Shown here piece after piece: positions 10,173-22,027 of a DNA stretch of 64,000 nt. Positions within the stretch are counted from its first letter, which is position 1. Every line of letters starts with the position of its first letter. The DNA lies in contig NC_059347.1 of NCBI RefSeq assembly GCF_019703515.2, positions 25,319,001-25,383,000 of the forward strand, given 5' to 3'. Origin of the DNA: Myxocyprinus asiaticus. Taxonomy: Eukaryota > Chordata > Actinopteri > Cypriniformes > Catostomidae. The notes beneath the pieces were generated by a model, which made no database searches, had not been told where the DNA came from, and worked only from the letters and a program-made list of their open reading frames with translations. Made by a program: the position numbers and the translations under genes.

Positions 10173-11945
10173 CACTTATGAAAGGGATAAGGAATGATCA
10201 GGCAATTGACAATTCTATGATAATATCTAAAAAGTCCAAACATATGAAATATGAATAAAAGGAGAGGTATGAAAATGCCTTTAAATGGGATTTCTAGACT
10301 TTTACCATGACTGAAAGTCAAGGGAGATGTTTGACACCATATTTGATATTGACTCAGGAATACTGCTCTGAGAATTGACTGTGATTCAGTAATGTTCGCA
10401 ATCGCCAACCACTCAGTGCCAGAAGCCACACAGCAACAGATGATACTTTCCCTTTAAGAGAGAACAGAGAATGTAGACATTAGAAGTAAATAAAGAAAAT
10501 CTTTGTGATAATGTGTGTTCAAAGCGACAAGCAGAACACAAGAAGTAATATCTTGACTTAATGGAGATAATCAGACCATATACAGTGAAGTACTATGCAT
10601 AATCAATGTAAATTAATTGAATCCTGATTCCCTAATGCAGGAGGATACTCGGGCATGCAAACACTGTTGTAAACAGAAGAGCAATGTGAACCTGAACTCG
10701 GCTCACTTAACATGATGTCGGTGTACATCGAGTTCTCTTGTAAAATGAAACATTGCTGCCTGAAAAGCGATACTGATGTATTAGTATATGATGAACAGAG
10801 AATTAAGAACATTGATAGCATAAAATTCTAAACCCCAACAACCACCAGCTAGATGCACTGGCAATTGTTCCCCCAGAAAGAAGAATAAACAGATGACTTG
10901 CTTATCTTGGCGATTGTGACCAGCTGCACTGAGTGTGAACATCATGGTGAGTAAACCAAATGATGTAGGCCCTATAATCAAAATATGAAGCAAATGTTAG
11001 CTTGAAAGCGAAGGCATAGCATGTACCATGATTGTGTGTTTCACTCACATGCTAGTGTGAAAGTAATGCGCATAATGAGTGATGAAAGGCAGCTTCAGAG
11101 CTTATAAAGCAGATGCTGGATTATGATTGGATGAGATGCCTGAATTGAATGAATGGTGTAATTAAAATATGAGTCTTCTTGACAGAACTCCTGTACCTCT
11201 ATGCTTTCATTTCCCAGAATGAAAGAATGAAAACTTGCAAGTGATTTACAAAATCACCTGAAAGCACTCAGCCAGGCAAGCATTGATAGCTATATTTCCT
11301 AATTTATGTGAAGCACGCAATAAAACTACAACAGTTAGTTGTATTTACTTCATCTAGCACTCTGTTTGTTTTCTGTGTTATCCAGATGCTGTTTCACTGA
11401 GTGAGAATAAACCGCTCCACAAGATTCAGTGATTGAGCGGTCCAAACAAATTCTTGAATCGAGAATAGATTTAGACCATTTTGAAAGCCCGTTTGGCCAA
11501 TTATCTGAAAAGATTTAGTGAATCAGGCAATCGCTAGTTCTGATTTTAAACAGCCAAAAGAAATACAGAACACACATCATTATTTCTGAAATATTCTGAG
11601 AGGAAATGTTTCTCCATTCAATTGGAGCTCGCTCAAGGTACGCACAGTGCGTACAGCTACAGGTGCACTAATAAATGTTAATTGATAAATACTGGTCTGA
11701 TCTCACAGTGAATTTGGAAAAAAGTAGGTTGACTTTTCTTGAGTTTATCTGTGCTTATCGAAATTCAAAGCACTCTGCGAAAGCAGGACATGTTTTTGAA
11801 CATTGTGTGAGCTCCAGTTTCCTGGTGAAAGAGGGGTGCCAAAAGCAAGTTATAAAATAAGTTATTTTTAGCTGCAAAATATGTAATGCAGTAAAGAGGA
11901 ATGCATATTTAATTAACTCAACCCCCAAATAAAAAACCCAACCCT
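10173..11945. other. Gap without recognisable genes
   Basis: AT-rich, with short open frames only and no recognised protein motif, repeat terminus or RNA gene. It may be old single-copy intergenic DNA. Confidence 0.5.
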
Positions 11946-11950
11946 AAAAC

Positions 11951-12224
11951 TGTCACAAGTTGTGTTGCAGAGGATGAAGGAGAGGCGAGAGAGGCGATGT
12001 ATCTATATGCAGGCTTTAATGAAGAAGAAGACATGAGACTGACCATGAATGAACATAATAGGAGGGTATAAATACACAAAGGAACTAATGAGGGAATGAA
12101 AGACAGGTGAGGATAATCAGGAACAGCTGGTAGTGATGAGGGCAGTGCTCTATGGGAAATGGAGTTCAGGGGGAAACTTCAAAATAAGAGTCCATGGAAA
12201 ACATGAGGGAGACAGAACGTGACA
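11951..12224 (-). mobile_element. Solo LTR, 274 bp, with 5 bp target duplication
   Basis: The unit starts TGTCAC and ends GTGACA. The five bases on the left (AAAAC, 11946-11950) are repeated exactly on the right (12225-12229). On the minus strand it has LTR-like order: a TATTTATA box and an ATTAAA signal before the end. No internal coding sequence is attached, so it is the product of recombination between two LTRs. Composition and ends resemble fish gypsy-type LTRs, but that label is an inference. Confidence 0.8.
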
Positions 12225-12563
12225 AAAACCTATCCATAATTGGAGTAATAATTTTAGCATGTCCGTCACTGATTATGTGAATGCAATTACTTCCTGGTTT
12301 CAATGCAGGACAATGCAGAATGGTAAACATTCAAACATTTAAGTGTTGCAATTTACTATACAAAAAAGTTGATACAGGTTATTTTAGATATTCATTGTTT
12401 AATTGTAGTTGTCCAGGTACATAATTTATTACAGTGAGCAATAAGATGGCAAGCACTAGTAAAGGGTTAAGATCCAAGGGCAGAGATGGTTTAACAATCC
12501 AAGACCAAAGGTGAAAAAAGAGAGAACATGGTCAAAACCAAGCTGTACTCTGATCAAGTAATG

Positions 12564-13174
12564 CCGGGTTCACACATCCTCAATGAGAGGGGCGTGAGGG
12601 AGGCGGAGCGTGGCAGTCATGTTTGACATTCACATTGACCATGTCTCTCTAAATAAAGTTATCTATGGGATTCCACAGCAATTTTTTTCTTTAATAAGGT
12701 CATAATAAGCTGAGGTTATTGCTGCTTCAAGGACAACAGCGGGCAGTCACGTGCACTTCATCTTTATCAGCACACTTGGTTGTGAATGGTTAATGTTGTG
12801 TCTAAACTGTACACCTATATACACAGAATGGCAAAAGGTCCAGCAATTTATTAATTCTTTATTTATTTTATTGAGTTTACTTGCATGCAGACATATACAT
12901 TGTAGTGTACTATAGGTTCGGTTTGAATAATTTTGATTTGTTTTTGTGTCTTTTCAGTAATCTCCTGATTATTGTAGTGTTGTACTGCACCCCGAGCCGC
13001 TGAGCTCAGCTTGAGCCGTGCAGCAAAAATAGGCTCAATGCCGCGTCTGGGATGCTTTTGGGACACTTCACTTCGCGACTCACGCTTGCAGAGTAAACAG
13101 TGTCATCTGTTATATGGGCGCCGAAACGAAAATGTGCTGCTCACGCCTCGCTCATGGAGGATGTGTGAACCCGG
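12564..13174 (+). mobile_element. MITE with ~28 bp terminal inverted repeats, copy 1
   Basis: CCGGGTTCACACATCCTC at the left edge is complemented at the right edge by GAGGATGTGTGAACCCGG, with pairing extending to about 28 bp. There is no transposase. A second copy of the family lies in the opposite orientation at about 60760-61283. I found no clear target duplication, so the superfamily is open; hAT is a guess. Confidence 0.8.
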
Positions 13175-13225
13175 TGTAGCTAAATTCAAATCACCATCTA
13201 AAACAGGGGTCCCTGAATTACGGCC

Positions 13226-13555
13226 CGCACACTGGAAGCGCAACACTGCTTTGGTGGCTTTTCATGCCTGTAAGACTGACTATAGCGTGATCCAATAGCA
13301 TTCCAGTGCAGGCTGTTAAGGAGCATATCATTGGTTTCAACCGCTGAATGAATACGCCACTTCACTGATGTTCGAGTCAGTCATTTGAGTCTGCAAGAGT
13401 TAAGATGGGAACTGAAGGAACTGAATGTACTGGTACACTAGTTCGTGACAGAAATGCATGAATCAGTCATCATTAATGAGGGTCTGCTGAACAACGAAAT
13501 GAGAGGAGGAGGCAAGTCATTTTTGTTTTTCAATTTGGCAATCTCTTTCAACAAG
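13226..13555 (+). repeat. Dispersed repeat, copy 1
   Basis: It shares a long stretch with 26757-27075 in the same orientation, including GGTGGCTTTTCATGCCTGT-type, AGAATATCATTGG-type and GAACTGAATGTACTGGTA words, at moderate divergence. Function unknown; probably part of a non-autonomous DNA element. Confidence 0.6.
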
Positions 13556-13647
13556 AAAATGGACCGGATGAATTATGAATACAATGGAGTGATAAACAAA
13601 TTATTACAATTACATCTGGACTTTATTAAAACAAATAATTATTTGAC

Positions 13648-14037
13648 TACCACCCCTGGAGTCGCGAGTTCAAATCCAGGGTGTGCTGAGTGACTCCAGC
13701 CAGGTCTCCTAAGCAACGAAATTGGCCCGGTTGCTAGGGAGGGTAGAGTCACATGGGGTAACCTCCTTGTGGTTGCGATTAGTGGTTCTCGCTTTCAATG
13801 GGGCACATGGTAAGTTGTGCGAGGATCGCGGGAAGTATCATGAGCCTCCACATGTGGAGTCACCGCAGTGTCATGCACGACGAGCCACATGATAAGATGC
13901 GTGGATTGACTGTCTCCGAAGCGGAGGCAACTGAGACTTGTCCTCTGCCACCCTGATTGAGGTGAGTAACTGCCCCACCACGAAGACCTATTAAGTAGTG
14001 GAAATTGGGCATTCCAAATTGGGAGAAAAGGGGATAA
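13648..14037 (+). mobile_element. tRNA-derived SINE of the cyprinid type
   Basis: It starts with a tRNA-like 3' half whose B box is GAGTTCAAATCC (about 13668-13679). The conserved body follows (GGCCCGGTTGCTAGGGAGGG, then GGGGTAACCTCC) and it ends with a TTGGGAGAAAAGGGG tail and A-rich run near 14037. The A-box half seems to be missing, so the copy is probably 5' truncated. RNA polymerase III would transcribe an intact copy. Confidence 0.7.
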
Positions 14038-16160
14038 AAAAAGAAACTTCAAATTGTATATCCTACTGTATCTGTATCCAAGCCTAGCATTATTTATTCA
14101 TGTTCACAGAAACTTAGATGAGCTACTGTTGTTTCTGATGTTTATTATTGTTTCTTACATATTCATCGATGTAACTGCATACATACTAACATGTTGACAT
14201 GTTGTTTATTGTCTTATTCTAATTGTTAAGAGGAATTTGTTGTGTTATGCAGTTTACTGGGTTGTAATGTCTTGCATTGATAGCTGTTCCTGAATGTTTT
14301 GTGTATGTATGTGTGCACGGGGGACACTGTGTGCAGAAGGGGTTCACCATTATTTTAAGTGTGCTTCTCTAAACAATTACAGAGTGTATGGCGTGGCTGT
14401 GGCCGACAACAGCCTTAAATAAATGCACTGCTTATGAGATCGGCCTCACGTGTCTTCATTGTGAAGCTACAATACATTTTAAATCTCTTTTCTGTAAACA
14501 CCTCATATAAAATGCCATATTTGCTGTCTCTGGACCCGCGCCCAGCGAAAGTGGAAGTGGTTATGCCCACAGTCTGTAAACCAGAAATCAAACATGGCAT
14601 CTTATGCACTAGCCAATTACAGTGTGCAAAATAAAGAGCTAGAGGCTCCATCTAAACGATTCAACATTCAACTTGAAGAGACCTGCTGAATTTTTTTATT
14701 TTTTTTATTTTTTTTTTTATTTACAGAAACAATATTTGGTCATCAAATGTTTTTGATTATCACTGAAATCAGGAACTGGGTAAATTGCATGAAAGAACAT
14801 TGAATTTTGATACAACTCAAAAGCCTCCTGGAAATCATTCATATCTGGGCAAAGAGGCATATTTGTTTATCCTCAAAATCTTGCTCAAGTGATTTTCTGT
14901 TCATTTTTAGGATACCAAATGAGTCTTTTAAAACACAAAGTGTTTTTGTGGTGGGAATATCCAGATCTTATGTCCAAATGGCAGTGGCGTGTTATCATGT
15001 GTACAAGGGGTGCGATTGCATCCACATTATACACACTGAAGTAAACCTCACTGCAAATAAATGGCAGTATGGTAGGTAGATGAACATCACTCTCCATCCT
15101 CACTCAAACTCAACTTTTGTATTAACTACATATTTTGTTTCCTACAGTCCATTATTTCTTAATATTTTAATGTTTTTTTTTTTTTTTTTTTTTTTTTTTA
15201 ATGTTCTTCTATTCAATTTTGCTTACTTTTTTACAGAACCAATGATTATGGTCCATCAAAGAACACCTGCAATGGATGTAAATCATGGATACCAAAAATG
15301 TTTGCCTTTCATCTGCAATGCATTTATTTATTTATTTGTATAAATTTTTTTTGCATGTTAATTTCCAAAAGGCAGGACAATCTATTCCCCATCAAAGTGG
15401 AATATGACTTATTCTTTTAGTTTGCAAAACATTCACTGCTTTGGACACAAACAATAACACTTAGCCTGACCATCTGTGCTGTTAGGGATATTAAGAGTGA
15501 GATTATGGTTGGTGTAATAGTCTGTTGGGAAAAACAAGCCAGAATACTCCCCACTCAGACTCTTTTACAAAACACACTGATTGTTCTACAAATCTCTAAC
15601 TATTGTCTTTCAACATGCCTAACATAACTGCAGGAAAGAACAGAAAAGGAGAGTACCACTGTGCCTAACCACACTGAGTATGAATTTTTCATGGACTACA
15701 AGTACAAAATCATAGCTTTAGTGCAGTCTTAAAGCACAGACCTGGAGGCAGGATCCAGGGAGATTTTTGAAATGTGTTACTTTCAAATGACAATTCAACT
15801 ATGCCTTTATCTTCATCATTACTTTATATATTTGGTTACTAGTTATCTTTATGAAATAAATGGGCTGTATTTTCTTTAAAGCTGCTGCCAAACCAGGTTA
15901 TCTCACTGAATCCAGTAGACAGTCATGCCCTGACCAAGGTGAAAATACACAGATGGGTTTGTTGTTGTAAAAATGTTGGCAGAAAACGTTGGTCCTTACA
16001 AAACTTTGTGAAATTAGTTCAAAAGAGTTTGTTTTTCTCAGCTATATTTTCTCATTGAGTGTGTGTAACAACATGAGCAACGAATAATGTTTAATCTGGT
16101 AATTTATCCTAATTTTAATGTGGGGTTATCAGAGGTTGTTGATCTAATTTAAGATTTTAT
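14038..16160. other. Gap without recognisable genes; poly-T runs
   Basis: T-rich runs occur at about 14694-14722 and 15173-15199. Two places resemble splice acceptors (polypyrimidine then ACAG near 14725 and 15235), but no exon chain or conserved protein follows. No repeat termini are recognised. Confidence 0.45.
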
Positions 16161-17495
16161 TTAAAGCTACACTATGTAACTTTTGGCCTTCTAGCGGTTA
16201 AAAAATAAAACTGGTATGGTAATGATGTAAGTCGTGCTTCGGCTCTGCTCCTCTGCACGGATGAATGTGCTTTGAGGCATCAGTGTACACACTGATACAG
16301 GACATTTTATCAGAGTGAATGGACAAATAAATAACGAAAGAAAGGAAAAGACAGATATATGAAAACATGTCATCTGAGCAGATAAGTGCCATATCTTATG
16401 CTGTTGTTTTGACTTATTGGAAACATTGATGTTTTGAAATAAATGGCATTACAAAAGTTAGGCAACGTTCATTAACATTAGTCACAATGATTGCTAGTCT
16501 GATAAGGCCAAACGTTGTAAAGTTTTTATAACTGCAGGATATTCTGGCCAAATAGACCATGGTAGTAACTAATTTATAAATTGTCGTTGTTACCAACCAG
16601 TGGTCAACATCATTTCAAGACTCACATGTCCTTGGCAAGCCTAGGACTAAAGGATTTATTTATATAAATTATTGCCGTTATAAAGAAAAATACATGTGTG
16701 CTAGCAAAATACAGATGTGTGATTACACAACTATACATAAACCATATCAATAAAGTATCTTACCTGTTGAGTAAGAAAAAAAGCCATCTCTGGGTCGTTT
16801 CTTTAAATCCTTTCAGATCTCGGAGCTGATGCCACCTCTGAAAAGCTAAGCCGCTGTTAATTCAGGTTTTATTACGGACTCAGTTGCTTTCCCTTTTTGC
16901 TTGTAGACTCTGCTCTGATTGGGGTTTCTTTGCTTTTACAACTGGTAATTTCCCAGGGGTTTGCCGTTTTAAATGATCCATGCTCAATTTTTGTTGTTTG
17001 TTGTGACAACAAACTTTCAGCTTCAGCTACTCCCACATACACACTGCAGTAGCCTGATCTTATTTTCTCTGTGTACGGATATGACGTCAACATGCACGGG
17101 CGAATGAAGTATGTATGCAATTTCCTGTGAAATCCGTCCGGACAGCTCTAAAATACTTATTATATAATATCATTATTCTAGGTTTATAAAAGTGTATTTG
17201 GGTAAAGTAAAGACATGGTTTGGAAGATGGATTTTTGTTGCACTCTCTCATTAATAATATTTTGTTATTGAAAAAAAAAAAAAAAAAAAAAAAATTACAT
17301 TTTTTTCCAAGAACACAGACAAAGGGAAACCAGAAAAGCCAAGCACTCACCAACGTTATATCCAATCGAGTGGTCACACTACCAGCCTGATCTTATTAAA
17401 ATAACATAACTGTGGCTTCATTTTTGCAGAATGATTTTACGTGGTTCATTACACGTGTATATATTTTTGGTGTTTTATTCTGACAGCTGTTTATA
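16161..17495. other. Gap with a probable MITE start and poly-A run
   Basis: At about 16166 the word GCTACACTATGTAACTTTTG matches a frequent fish repeat end, but no inverted partner is evident. A poly-A run lies at about 17271-17294. No gene seen. Confidence 0.35.
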
Positions 17496-17499
17496 TATA

Positions 17500-19070
17500 C
17501 AGGTGCATCTCAATAAATTAGAATGTCGTGGGAAAGTTCATTTATTTCAGTAATTCAACTCAAATTGTGAAACTCGTGTATTAAATAAATTCAGTGCACA
17601 CAGACTGAAGTATTTTAAGTCTTTGGTTCTTTTAATTGTGATGATTTTGGCTCACATTTAACAAAAACCCACCAATTCACTATCTCAAAAAATTAGAATA
17701 CATCATAAGACCAATAAAAAAAACATTTTTAGTGAATTGTTGGCCGTCTGGAAAGTATGTTCATTTATTCAATACTTGGTAGGGGCTCCTTTTGCTTTAA
17801 TTACTGCCTCAATTCGGCGTGGCATGGAGGTGATCAGTTTGTGGCACTGCTGAGGTGGTTATGGAAGCCCAGGTTTCTTTGACAGTGGCCTTCAGCTCAT
17901 CTGCATTTTTTGGTCTCTTGTTTCTCATTTTCCTCTTGACAATACCCCATAGATTCTCTATGGGGTTCAGGTCTGGTGAGTTTGCTGGCCAGTCAAGCAC
18001 ACCAACACCATGGTCATTTAACCAACTTTTGGTGCTTTTGGCAGTGTGGGCAGGTGCCAAATCCTGCTGGAAAATGAAATCAGCATCTTTAAAAAGCTGG
18101 TCAGCAGAAGGAAGCATGAAGTGCTCCAAAATTTCTTGGTAAACGGGTGCAGTGACTTTGGTTTTCAAAAAACACAATGGACCAACACCAGCAGATGACA
18201 TTGCACCCCAAATCATCACAGGCTGTGGAAACTTAACACTGGACTTCAAGCAACTTGGGCTATGAGCTTCTCCACTCTTCCTCCAGACTCTAGGACCTTG
18301 GTTTCCAAATGAAATACAAAACTTGCTCTCATCTGAAAAGAGGACTTTGGAACACTGGGCAACAGTCCAGTTCTTCTTCTCCTTAGCCCAGGTAAGACGC
18401 CTCTGACGTTGTCTATGGTTCAGGAGTGGCTTAACTAGAGGAATACCACAACTGTAGCCAAATTCCATGACATGTCTGTGTGTGGTGGCTCTTGATGCCT
18501 TGACCCCAGCCTCAGTCCATTCCTTGTGAAGTTCACCCAAATTCTTGAATCGATTTTGCTTGACAATCATAAGGCTGTGGTTCTCTCGGTTGGTTGTGCA
18601 TCTTTTTCTTCCACACTTTTTCCTTCCACTCAACTTTCTGTTAACATGCTTGGATACAGCACTCTGTGAACAGCCAGCTTCTTTAGCAATGAATGTTTGT
18701 GGCTTACCCTCCTTTTGAAGGGTGTCAATGATTGTCTTCTGGACAACTGTCAGATCAGCAGTCTTCCCCATGATTGTGTAGCCTAGTGAACCAAACTGAG
18801 AGACCATTTTGAAGGGTCAGGAAACCTTTGCAGGTGTTTTGAGTTGATTAGCTGATTGGCATGTCACCATATTCTAATTTTTTGAGATAGTGAATTGGTG
18901 GGTTTTTGTTAAATGTGAGCCAAAATCATCACAATTAAAAGAACCAAAGACTTAAACTACTTCAGTCTGTGTGCAATGAATTTATTTAATACACGAGTTT
19001 CACAATTTGAGTTGAATTACTGAAATAAATGAACTTTTCCACGACATTCTAATTTATTGAGATGCACCTG
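17500..19070 (-). mobile_element. Tc1/mariner transposon, nearly intact (copy 1)
   Basis: Terminal inverted repeats of about 200 bp begin CAGGTGCATCTC on the left and end GAGATGCACCTG on the right. The TTAGAAT word recurs inside each end (left about 17692, right about 18870), giving IR/DR structure. The TA target is duplicated (17498-17499 and 19071-19072). Length 1571 bp is normal for Tc1. The transposase is on the minus strand, open from start to near the end. A sister copy lies at 61547-62916. Confidence 0.93.
17809..18807 (-). CDS. Tc1-type DD34E transposase, C-terminus frameshifted
   Basis: A 332-residue DDE transposase that excises and inserts its own element at TA. Paired helix-turn-helix DNA-binding domains fill roughly residues 15-130 (first helix TADLTVVQKTIIDTL, then QSAVSKHVNRKLSGRKK and a GRKR basic linker). 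The catalytic domain shows the first aspartate in LFSDESKF, the second in FQQDLAPAHTAK and the glutamate in SPDLNPIENLWG, exactly 34 residues apart. Family start is probably the in-frame MGKTADLT methionine, residue 13 here; the upstream ATG is also open. Compared with the copy at 61810, an extra T near 17860 shifts the frame, replacing the natural C-terminus with about 16 unrelated residues. Length is near the usual 340, so activity is uncertain. Confidence 0.9.
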   Translation of the reverse strand: MVSQFGSLGYTIMGKTADLTVVQKTIIDTLQKEGKPQTFIAKEAGCSQSAVSKHVNRKLSGRKKCGRKRCTTNRENHSLMIVKQNRFKNLGELHKEWTEAGVKASRATTHRHVMEFGYSCGIPLVKPLLNHRQRQRRLTWAKEKKNWTVAQCSKVLFSDESKFCISFGNQGPRVWRKSGEAHSPSCLKSSVKFPQPVMIWGAMSSAGVGPLCFLKTKVTAPVYQEILEHFMLPSADQLFKDADFIFQQDLAPAHTAKSTKSWLNDHGVGVLDWPANSPDLNPIENLWGIVKRKMRNKRPKNADELKATVKETWASITTSAVPQTDHLHATPN

Positions 19071-19891
19071 TATATATATATATATATATATATTAACAGC
19101 GGTCGATGGGGCCATATTTTATTAAAAAGAAAAAAATAAAGAAAACTCAGAAACTGAAATACGGTAAAGGCTAATGTCCAAATCAAAGGAAAAACAGTGC
19201 ATTAGCTTACCCATAGACTTCAACACATAGCCTACTTAATACATGATTAAACACTCACAGTGTTTTATGCAGTTAACTCATGCTTAAATCACTCAAAGCA
19301 TTTTATGCATATTTAACCAGGCTTTAAGGACATGTATTACAGTTTAAAACAATAGAATTATCATTACACATATTTTTACATATACCACGTATTACTCTTA
19401 ATTGGAAAATACTCTGGGCTATAAATCATTAAATAAGATATGATTCATTCTAAATGTACATACCCAGTTCTCACATGTGTGCACAGAATGTGATCAAGCT
19501 CCACACATACAATCCACATGCAATCTTCAAAAATAACTCATAACAAACACTCAATTTTAACATATGACTCTTGTGAACATATATTTAATGCAAATTATGA
19601 GCATTTTGTGTAAAATTTGATATTTACCCAAATAATTATCAACTGATGAACAAAACCAGGAGCTCTCTTGCACAACGTATGTTCTGACATGTCTAACACG
19701 AGAAAGCGCCAGAAAGCAAGTGTTGCAAAACTCTGGTGTCGCAAAACTCTGGCTCTTAAAGGGGCAATGTCCAATTTATGACTAGAGTTAAATTACATTA
19801 AATTATTTTCTCCAATTGGCTACACACATATCACACTAGTTCTAAGGACAAATGTCCAATTTGTATCCCTAAAACTGAGTAAAATGTTCTC
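19071..19891. other. (TA)n then AT-rich gap
   Basis: About 22 bp of TA follow the transposon. The rest is AT-rich without recognisable coding or repeat structure. Confidence 0.5.
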
Positions 19892-21400
19892 CAGAGGTGT
19901 ATAGTAATGAAGTACAAATACTTCATTACTGTACTTAAGTAAATTGTTTTAATATTTGTACTTTACTTGAGTATACATATTTCTTTAGACTTTTACTTCA
20001 ATACTTTTGCATGCAGATCGGCAATAGTCTGATTCGTGAAATAATAATCTGAGTTGAATCTTTTAAATTTGATTCCTTTGAACTGATCAAAAAGATTTAA
20101 AAAGTGGTCTGAATGACTCATTTCGCGAATCACAAATCTAAATCAAAATCACAGAAGCGTGCACTGGACAACTTTTGATCCGTCTGTCTCCACCAGAGTA
20201 GGTGAGCAGAGTGTAGAGGGAGCAGAGCGGAGAGCGCCTTTCTGAAAATTACGCTGCGCTCGCTCAGACCGCTCATTGCCGCTTGCTCAACCCAGAATGC
20301 CCTTTGTGATATGCTGGTTCGAGAATCTGCGAAATAAGCATTAGATCTAAGGTCATGGAGTTCAAATATTGTTTTAATATTAAAGTTAAGAACAAGGAAG
20401 GAGAAAAAATTGAAAGGGAGTGTGGAGAGACTGTGATTAATTTTGGAATCACATTGCCAGAAAGCACGAGGATGTGCTACGCAAACATAATGCAGCAAAA
20501 GGTGAGCTAGTAGGTTACATATCATTTGATAATAAATGAAAAGATAAGTAGGTAGTAAGGTATCTTGTTGTTATGCATTCATGTCAGTGCAGCTAGAAGT
20601 AAGCAATAGCCAACAAACAACTGTAATATGAATAGTTAGCCTATTGAAAGGTAGCTTACAGTATATAGGCAATGTTAAAGTTAGACTACAAAAGTTATAA
20701 CAACAATTATTTTTTTATTATTTTGAAAACTGACCCGAGTAATTAGGCATAGAATTTAAATTTTTTCCAGTAAATGGTACGCTAATGTAACGTATGCAAA
20801 TTTGTTCTTTACAGAAAAAAAATGCAACCAATCAAAAGGAGATAAAGAATTTTTTTCTTTCCGGCTTCCCCAGTTCGCACGGAAGAAAGAATTAGATGAC
20901 GCATTTTTTAAGATGGTTTACTTGGATTATGCATCATTTTGCCAGCGCTGCCCAGCCCGGCTATACCACACCATGTTACGGCACAGTACATGATACTCTG
21001 TTGCCAAATGCTTTCAGTTAGATGTAAGGCAGACTTAGAGAGCTGTTGCAGTTAGGAGATGGCTTTGCGCTTAAGACATTTGGACAAACAGAAGAGGACA
21101 CAGTTTTCTGGGTGTTGTGGCAAGTTTTCTTGATGAAAAGATGAACTGTTATCTGCAACTGTAATTGAGGCATTTATTCAAGAAATGTATTTCAAACAGA
21201 AACAAGTATACTACAGAGAAATTTCATGTTGGAGCGAGATTTGAGCGAACTTTGTTTTACCAGTGAGCGTGAGCGGTACATGAGTTGAGCGTTCGCTTGG
21301 GCCGTGAGCGACTGAGCGGAGTGCACGCGCATAGAGCAGAATATTGAGCGAAGCATCACACTGCTCCGCTTCACTCACATGCTCTGGTCATCTAAGTTTA
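19892..21400 (+). mobile_element. hAT-like transposon remnant
   Basis: The left edge (CAGAGGTGTATAGTAATGAAG) resembles fish hAT termini. Inside are two pieces of a BED-type transposase (see 20355-20993). The subterminal regions at 20200-20280 and 21225-21365 are dense in GAGCG/CGCTC words. No right terminal repeat or 8 bp target duplication was found, so the right boundary is approximate. Confidence 0.45.
20355..20993 (+). pseudogene. BED-type hAT transposase fragment in two exon-like pieces
   Basis: Near 20450-20500 one frame reads NHIARKHEDVLRKHNAAK, the histidine half of a BED zinc finger with Hx4H. The open frame from ATG 20355 is in another phase, so the finger is frameshifted. It ends at an AAG|GTGAGC splice-donor-like site (20502). 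A second piece at 20850-20960 reads FARKKELDDAFFKMVYLD, resembling the stretch after the finger in hAT transposases; it follows a TTCTTTACAG acceptor-like site. The catalytic region is absent. The assignment rests on motif resemblance only. Confidence 0.45.
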
Positions 21401-21594
21401 AATCTGTTAATTAAATACATTTAAGCTTAATTTTGAAAGCTGTGAAATAATGTGCTATCAGTCTCCTGCCTTTCCAGGAAACCTGTTCATACGAAAGTCG
21501 ATATAATGCATTTACCTTTTACATTTAACCAGGTTCAATGTGTATGAATAATTACCAGCGCTTATGGAAATGTCTAACAATATTTATTTTATAA

Positions 21595-21880
21595 ACTAGG
21601 GTGTTCTGGATGGTTGCTAAAGTGTTCTCTTTGCTTTTTAGCACATTGATGCTACAGTATGTGATTACTAGGGTGTTGCAGATTGCTGGGGCATGCTATG
21701 CCATTGTCAAGGTGATCTGTGTGTATTAGAGCATTGCTTCAATATGTGGTTGCTAGGGTGTTCTGGGTGGTTGCCAGGTTGTTACTATGCTGTTGCCAAG
21801 TTGTTTTCTGTGTTTTGTTGTTTTCTTGTAGCACATTTCTATGCAGTTGCTAGGGTGTTCTGGGTGGTTGCTTATTGGCC
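21595..21880 (+). repeat. GTTGCTAGGGTGTTCTGG minisatellite-like repeat
   Basis: The words GTTGCTAGGGTGTTCTGG, GTGGTTGCCAGG and GCAGTTGCTAGGG recur at irregular 20-60 bp spacing. This is a common fish minisatellite-like repeat built from GTTGCTAGG cores. Open frames across it are compositional. Confidence 0.7.
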
Positions 21881-22027
21881 CAAATGAAAAGAGCCCACCA
21901 ACATGTCTCTGTTCTGGTCACTAAACATGGCTCAGGTCCATCCTTCAATGTTCCAATTTTTATGGACTTTATCATTTCAATCATATGTCTTATCCACATA
22001 TGTTTAACACATAGCCAATATAAACGT

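Noticed and set aside
14725..15260. Possible pair of host exons preceded by polypyrimidine-ACAG sites
   Set aside because: The poly-T runs make acceptor-like words trivial; the downstream frames are short and match nothing.
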